Assembly (NCBI GenBank): GCA_964461295.1 | Contig: CAYWTX010000703.1 | Coordinates: 1-7,640, forward strand | Direction: 5' to 3' | Source: CAYWTX01 sp964461295 | Lineage (GTDB): Bacteria; Planctomycetota; Phycisphaerae; SM23-33 | Length of the DNA stretch: 7,640 nucleotides | Part shown: positions 5,327-7,640 of the stretch, piece by piece | How the letters are laid out: the number at the start of each line of letters is the position of its first letter | Numbering within the stretch: the first letter of the stretch is position 1 | Translations under genes and position numbers: made by a program | Notes under the pieces: generated by a model | Told to the model about the DNA's origin: nothing | The model's input: only the letters and a program-made list of their open reading frames with translations | Database searches by the model: none

Positions 5327-6595
5327 ATGGCAGAGGACTGCACATCCTGGAGCGTCCAAGCGAATTGGATTGTCACCGGTGACGGCCAAGTCTTCGCCAG
5401 CGGCATCATGCGGGGCAAGGGCGAAGTAATAGAAGCCATCGGGGCCGCCGGTGAAATAACCCCCTCCACCAATCATCGCCGGCTTCCAAACGCCGCCATT
5501 CTGCCGGGGCTGATCAACGCCCACGCACACTTGGAGCTTTCCCACCTTCGAAACCTGCTGCCGCGCCGTGCGTCCATGCCGCGCTGGCTGATGAGCCTGC
5601 TGCGACACCGCGGTTCGCCCGCAGACCAGTTGGAGGCGACGGCCCAGGGGGCAAGGGAAGCTCTTGCCGGCGGCACGACCACCATCGCAGACATCAGCCA
5701 CGATAACAGTGCCTGGCGCGTGCTCAAGGACTTCCCGATCCGCAAGCTGTGCCTGGCTGAGGTACTCGGGGCCGGGCCGCTCGAGCGTGGGGCCATGGAC
5801 CGGCTGGCTGCGTCGCTGGTTGACCTGCCGCCGGCGGATGACCGCATGAAGTTCGGCATCTCGCCACACGCACCGTACACGACCTCTGCCGCCCTCTACC
5901 GCCAAGCCATCACGCTGGCAAAACAAAGGCATTGGCCGGTATGCACGCATCTGGCTGAGACCAAAGCCGAGCGGCAGTTGTTGATGCGAGGCGGTGGCCG
6001 ACTCCTTCAATTCCTTAAAACTGTTTCGCTGGCAGATGATCGCGGCGACCCCTGGGCGTGCAAGCCTCTGGAGTTTGCCCAGCGAGTCGGACTGCTCGAT
6101 ACCGAACCCGCACAAGGCGAATCATTGCCGTTCCTGCTGGCCCACGTCAACTACCTCGACGATCAGGAGCTTGACTTGCTGGCCCGCGGTGGCGCATCGG
6201 TGGTCTATTGCCCAGGCAGCAGCGAGTTCTTCGGCCATCGTGACCACCGATACAGCGAAATGCTCCAGGCCGGCGTCAACGTGGCCCTGGGCACCGACAG
6301 CCTGGCCAGCAATGACTCATTGGATATGCTCGCCGAGATGCGTCGCCTGAGAAGCCAAGCTCGCGTGGATAATCAAACGATTCTCCAAATGGCCACGCTT
6401 AATGGCGCCAAGGCCTTGGGCTGGTCCGGGCAAATCGGCAGCCTCTCTGCCGGAAAAATGGCGGATTGGTTTGCTCTGAAAATCCCTCAGTACGGCGATG
6501 GTGTTTCAAATTTTAACGTGCTGGAGACCATCCTGACCCAACCGACGGAATTGCTCGAGACGGTAATCGCAGGACAGGTGGCCTTTACGAGATAG
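5327..6595 (+). CDS. COG0402-type amidohydrolase, probable purine-nucleoside deaminase (MTA/SAH or aminodeoxyfutalosine type)
   Basis: This 422-residue enzyme has the metal-dependent amidohydrolase fold: an N-terminal beta-sandwich strand region, PGLINAHAHLELS (60-72) with metal ligands His66 and His68, GGTTTIADIS (115-124), SPHAPYT (179-185), THLAETKAER (207-216) with His208 and Glu211, LLAHVNYL (270-277) with His273, and LGTDSLASND (321-330) with Asp324. All catalytic ligands are present, so it is probably active. SPHAPYT plus HLAET is the pattern of deaminases of adenosine-like nucleosides (MTA/SAH deaminase, aminodeoxyfutalosine deaminase MqnX). HLELS and the THxAExxAERxxL spacing look, from memory, closer to the latter. 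The product would be the 6-oxo nucleoside, a fitting substrate for the upstream phosphorylase homologue. No clear ribosome binding site precedes ATG 5327; the 18-nt gap suggests coupled translation. The exact substrate is not decided by the sequence. Confidence 0.82.
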   Translation: MAEDCTSWSVQANWIVTGDGQVFASGIMRGKGEVIEAIGAAGEITPSTNHRRLPNAAILPGLINAHAHLELSHLRNLLPRRASMPRWLMSLLRHRGSPADQLEATAQGAREALAGGTTTIADISHDNSAWRVLKDFPIRKLCLAEVLGAGPLERGAMDRLAASLVDLPPADDRMKFGISPHAPYTTSAALYRQAITLAKQRHWPVCTHLAETKAERQLLMRGGGRLLQFLKTVSLADDRGDPWACKPLEFAQRVGLLDTEPAQGESLPFLLAHVNYLDDQELDLLARGGASVVYCPGSSEFFGHRDHRYSEMLQAGVNVALGTDSLASNDSLDMLAEMRRLRSQARVDNQTILQMATLNGAKALGWSGQIGSLSAGKMADWFALKIPQYGDGVSNFNVLETILTQPTELLETVIAGQVAFTR

Positions 6596-6633
6596 CTGCT
6601 TTGTGTGCAAGAAAACTGCGTGCGTGAGATTGA

Positions 6634-7062
6634 TTATTCCGCTTTAGTTTCTTTGGTTTCATTCGCGATTTCCTTGGCCACCGCGTCCAGCACGCCATTG
6701 ACGAAACGTGGACTTTCGGAGGTTGAAAATTCGCGGGCCAGCTGAAGGGCCTCTGTAATGATGATCTTGTGCGAAAGGTTCAGTGCGAGCAGTTCGCTCA
6801 CGCCCAGGCGGAGAATATTGCGATCGACCAAGGCCAGGCGATCCAGGTTCCAGTGTTTGGCATGGCGGGTGAGCAGCTTGTCGCTCTCCTCGCGATTGTC
6901 CCAGGCATCTCGAAGCATCTTGGATGCGGCTTGGCGGATTTCGGGAGCCTCATCACTTTCGTCGATGAATTGGTACACCAGATCCAAGGCCCCTACCCCC
7001 TGCACATCCAGGGAACAAAGGCCCTGCAGTGCCAGGCGTCTTGCTCGATGCGGATCCCTCAT
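6634..7062 (-). CDS. nusB: Transcription antitermination factor NusB
   Basis: This 142-residue, mostly helical protein has the expected length. NusB binds boxA RNA with NusE (ribosomal protein S10) to prevent premature termination, chiefly in rRNA operons. Family blocks are an Arg-rich start RDPHRARRLALQGLCSLDVQG (2-22), W71 followed by LALVDRNILRLGVSEL (76-91), IIITEALQLAREFSTSESPRFVNGVLDAV (100-128), with the invariant I-x-E-A, F-S-x-x-x-S-x-x-F-V-N-G-V-L-D pattern. A short charged tail ends the protein. The ATG (complement of 7060-7062) is 3 nt beyond the ribH stop and has no strong ribosome binding site, so it is probably translated by coupling to ribH. The ribH-nusB order is common in bacteria. 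It converges on the amidohydrolase gene with only 38 bp between their stops, where I see no terminator hairpin. Confidence 0.96.
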   Translation of the reverse strand: MRDPHRARRLALQGLCSLDVQGVGALDLVYQFIDESDEAPEIRQAASKMLRDAWDNREESDKLLTRHAKHWNLDRLALVDRNILRLGVSELLALNLSHKIIITEALQLAREFSTSESPRFVNGVLDAVAKEIANETKETKAE

Positions 7063-7065
7063 TGT

Positions 7066-7554
7066 TTACTTCGCAGACTTTCCAGCACCAGGAAGTTGCT
7101 GAATCAGGTTAGCCATTTCGATGGCGGCATTGGCGGCATCGGCGCCTTTGTTACCGCTCTTGGTGCCGGCTCGCTCGATGGCCTGCTCCACATTGTCGCA
7201 GGTCAGAACGCCGAAAATACACGGTACGCCCGTAGCCAAACCGACGTGGGCAATGCCTTTGGAGACCTCGGAGGCTACGTATTGATAGTGGTCCGTCCCG
7301 CCGCGGATTACCGCGCCAAGGCAGATCACGGCGGCAAAGCGGCCGCTGCTTGCGAGTTTCTGGGCAATGATCGGTATTTCAAAACTGCCTGGGGACCAGG
7401 CAATCTCAATGTTGTCCTCAGCCACGCCATGGCGCATCAGCGTGTCGGTGCAGCCACCCAGCAACTTGCTGGTGATGAATTCGTTAAACCGGCTGATCAA
7501 AATCGCAAACTTAGCATTCGCCGGCGCGATCAACTGGCCGTGGTACTCTTTCAT
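7066..7554 (-). CDS. ribH: 6,7-dimethyl-8-ribityllumazine synthase
   Basis: This 162-residue protein catalyses the second-last step of riboflavin synthesis, joining 5-amino-6-ribitylaminouracil with 3,4-dihydroxy-2-butanone 4-phosphate in the cytoplasm, usually as a large oligomeric shell. Motifs are FAILISRFNEFIT (16-28; Arg22-Phe-Asn), WSPGSFEIP (53-61), CLGAVIRGGTDHYQYV (78-93) with the catalytic His89, PCIFGVLTCDNVEQAIERAG (111-130) with the phosphate-binding Arg128, then TKSGNKGADAA. The usual GAVIRGET reads GAVIRGGT, a tolerated variant in the family. ATG 7554 (complement) is preceded by GAGGAAA (complement of 7560-7566), a strong ribosome binding site about 7 nt away. It is the first gene of the ribH-nusB operon. 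No FMN riboswitch is possible in the very short leader. Confidence 0.97.
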   Translation of the reverse strand: MKEYHGQLIAPANAKFAILISRFNEFITSKLLGGCTDTLMRHGVAEDNIEIAWSPGSFEIPIIAQKLASSGRFAAVICLGAVIRGGTDHYQYVASEVSKGIAHVGLATGVPCIFGVLTCDNVEQAIERAGTKSGNKGADAANAAIEMANLIQQLPGAGKSAK

Positions 7555-7582
7555 GTTTATTTCCTCGTGTAACTAGCAAGAT

Positions 7583-7611
7583 AGTATAGGGGCAAGCTTC
7601 CAAACAGGCAA
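7583..7611 (-). promoter_or_regulatory. Putative sigma70-type promoter of ribH-nusB
   Basis: On the minus strand TTGCCT (complement of 7606-7611; 4 of 6 to TTGACA) and TATACT (complement of 7583-7588; 5 of 6 to TATAAT) are separated by 17 nt. Initiation would be near 7576, giving a leader of about 20 nt that contains the ribosome binding site. The rest of the edge (7612-7640) shows nothing recognisable. Confidence 0.6.
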
Positions 7612-7640
7612 GGGCCTCCAGAGGATAGTTCAAAGCACCC

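Noticed and set aside
6769..7572. Plus-strand open frame of 267 codons opposite nusB and ribH
   Set aside because: It runs antisense through two well-recognised genes with no motif of its own.

Overview
The window looks like chromosomal DNA of a GC-rich free-living bacterium, most likely a member of the Planctomycetota (Phycisphaerae-like). The reasons are a dnaN gene followed by a DUF721/DciA gene and not by recF/gyrB, tandem uroporphyrinogen-decarboxylase-superfamily (URO-D) paralogues joined to a nucleoside hydrolase, and intergenic GCCCC-GAA-GGGGC hairpin repeats of a kind I recall from planctomycete genomes. The lineage call is an inference; there is no rRNA or other marker to confirm it.

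Layout. (1) Positions 1-2335, + strand: a tightly coupled three-gene operon. It holds the 3' end of one URO-D-family gene, a second complete URO-D-family gene and a nucleoside hydrolase-like gene, joined by two ATGA stop/start overlaps. This looks like an accessory catabolic cluster. (2) Positions 2336-4160, + strand: a replication pair. dnaN (DNA polymerase III sliding clamp) has a plausible sigma70 promoter and a leader of about 90 nt. A short dciA-type DUF721 gene, the probable helicase-loading factor, follows. (3) Positions 4161-4441: a 281-bp intergenic region made almost wholly of inverted repeats. It has one imperfect 82-nt palindrome built on TCAGCC units and then three short GC-rich hairpins, two of which share an identical 15-mer. 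(4) Positions 4442-6595, + strand: a nucleoside-metabolism pair. The first gene is a divergent MTAP/PNP-type nucleoside phosphorylase homologue and the second a COG0402-type amidohydrolase with the residues of a purine-nucleoside deaminase. (5) Positions 6634-7554, - strand: ribH (lumazine synthase) then nusB (antitermination factor), 3 nt apart, with a good promoter and ribosome binding site at the right edge of the window. They converge on the amidohydrolase gene.

How they fit together. ribH-nusB and dnaN-dciA are housekeeping pairs. The most interesting part is the pair at 4442-6595. A deaminase would turn a 6-aminopurine nucleoside into its 6-oxo form. The neighbouring phosphorylase homologue carries Asn where adenine-specific MTAPs carry Asp, as expected for a 6-oxopurine substrate. 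The same protein has lost most of the canonical phosphate-binding residues and the ribose-contacting Met, so its chemistry is open. It may be a hydrolase, a phosphorylase with a rebuilt site, or an enzyme for an unusual nucleoside such as futalosine.
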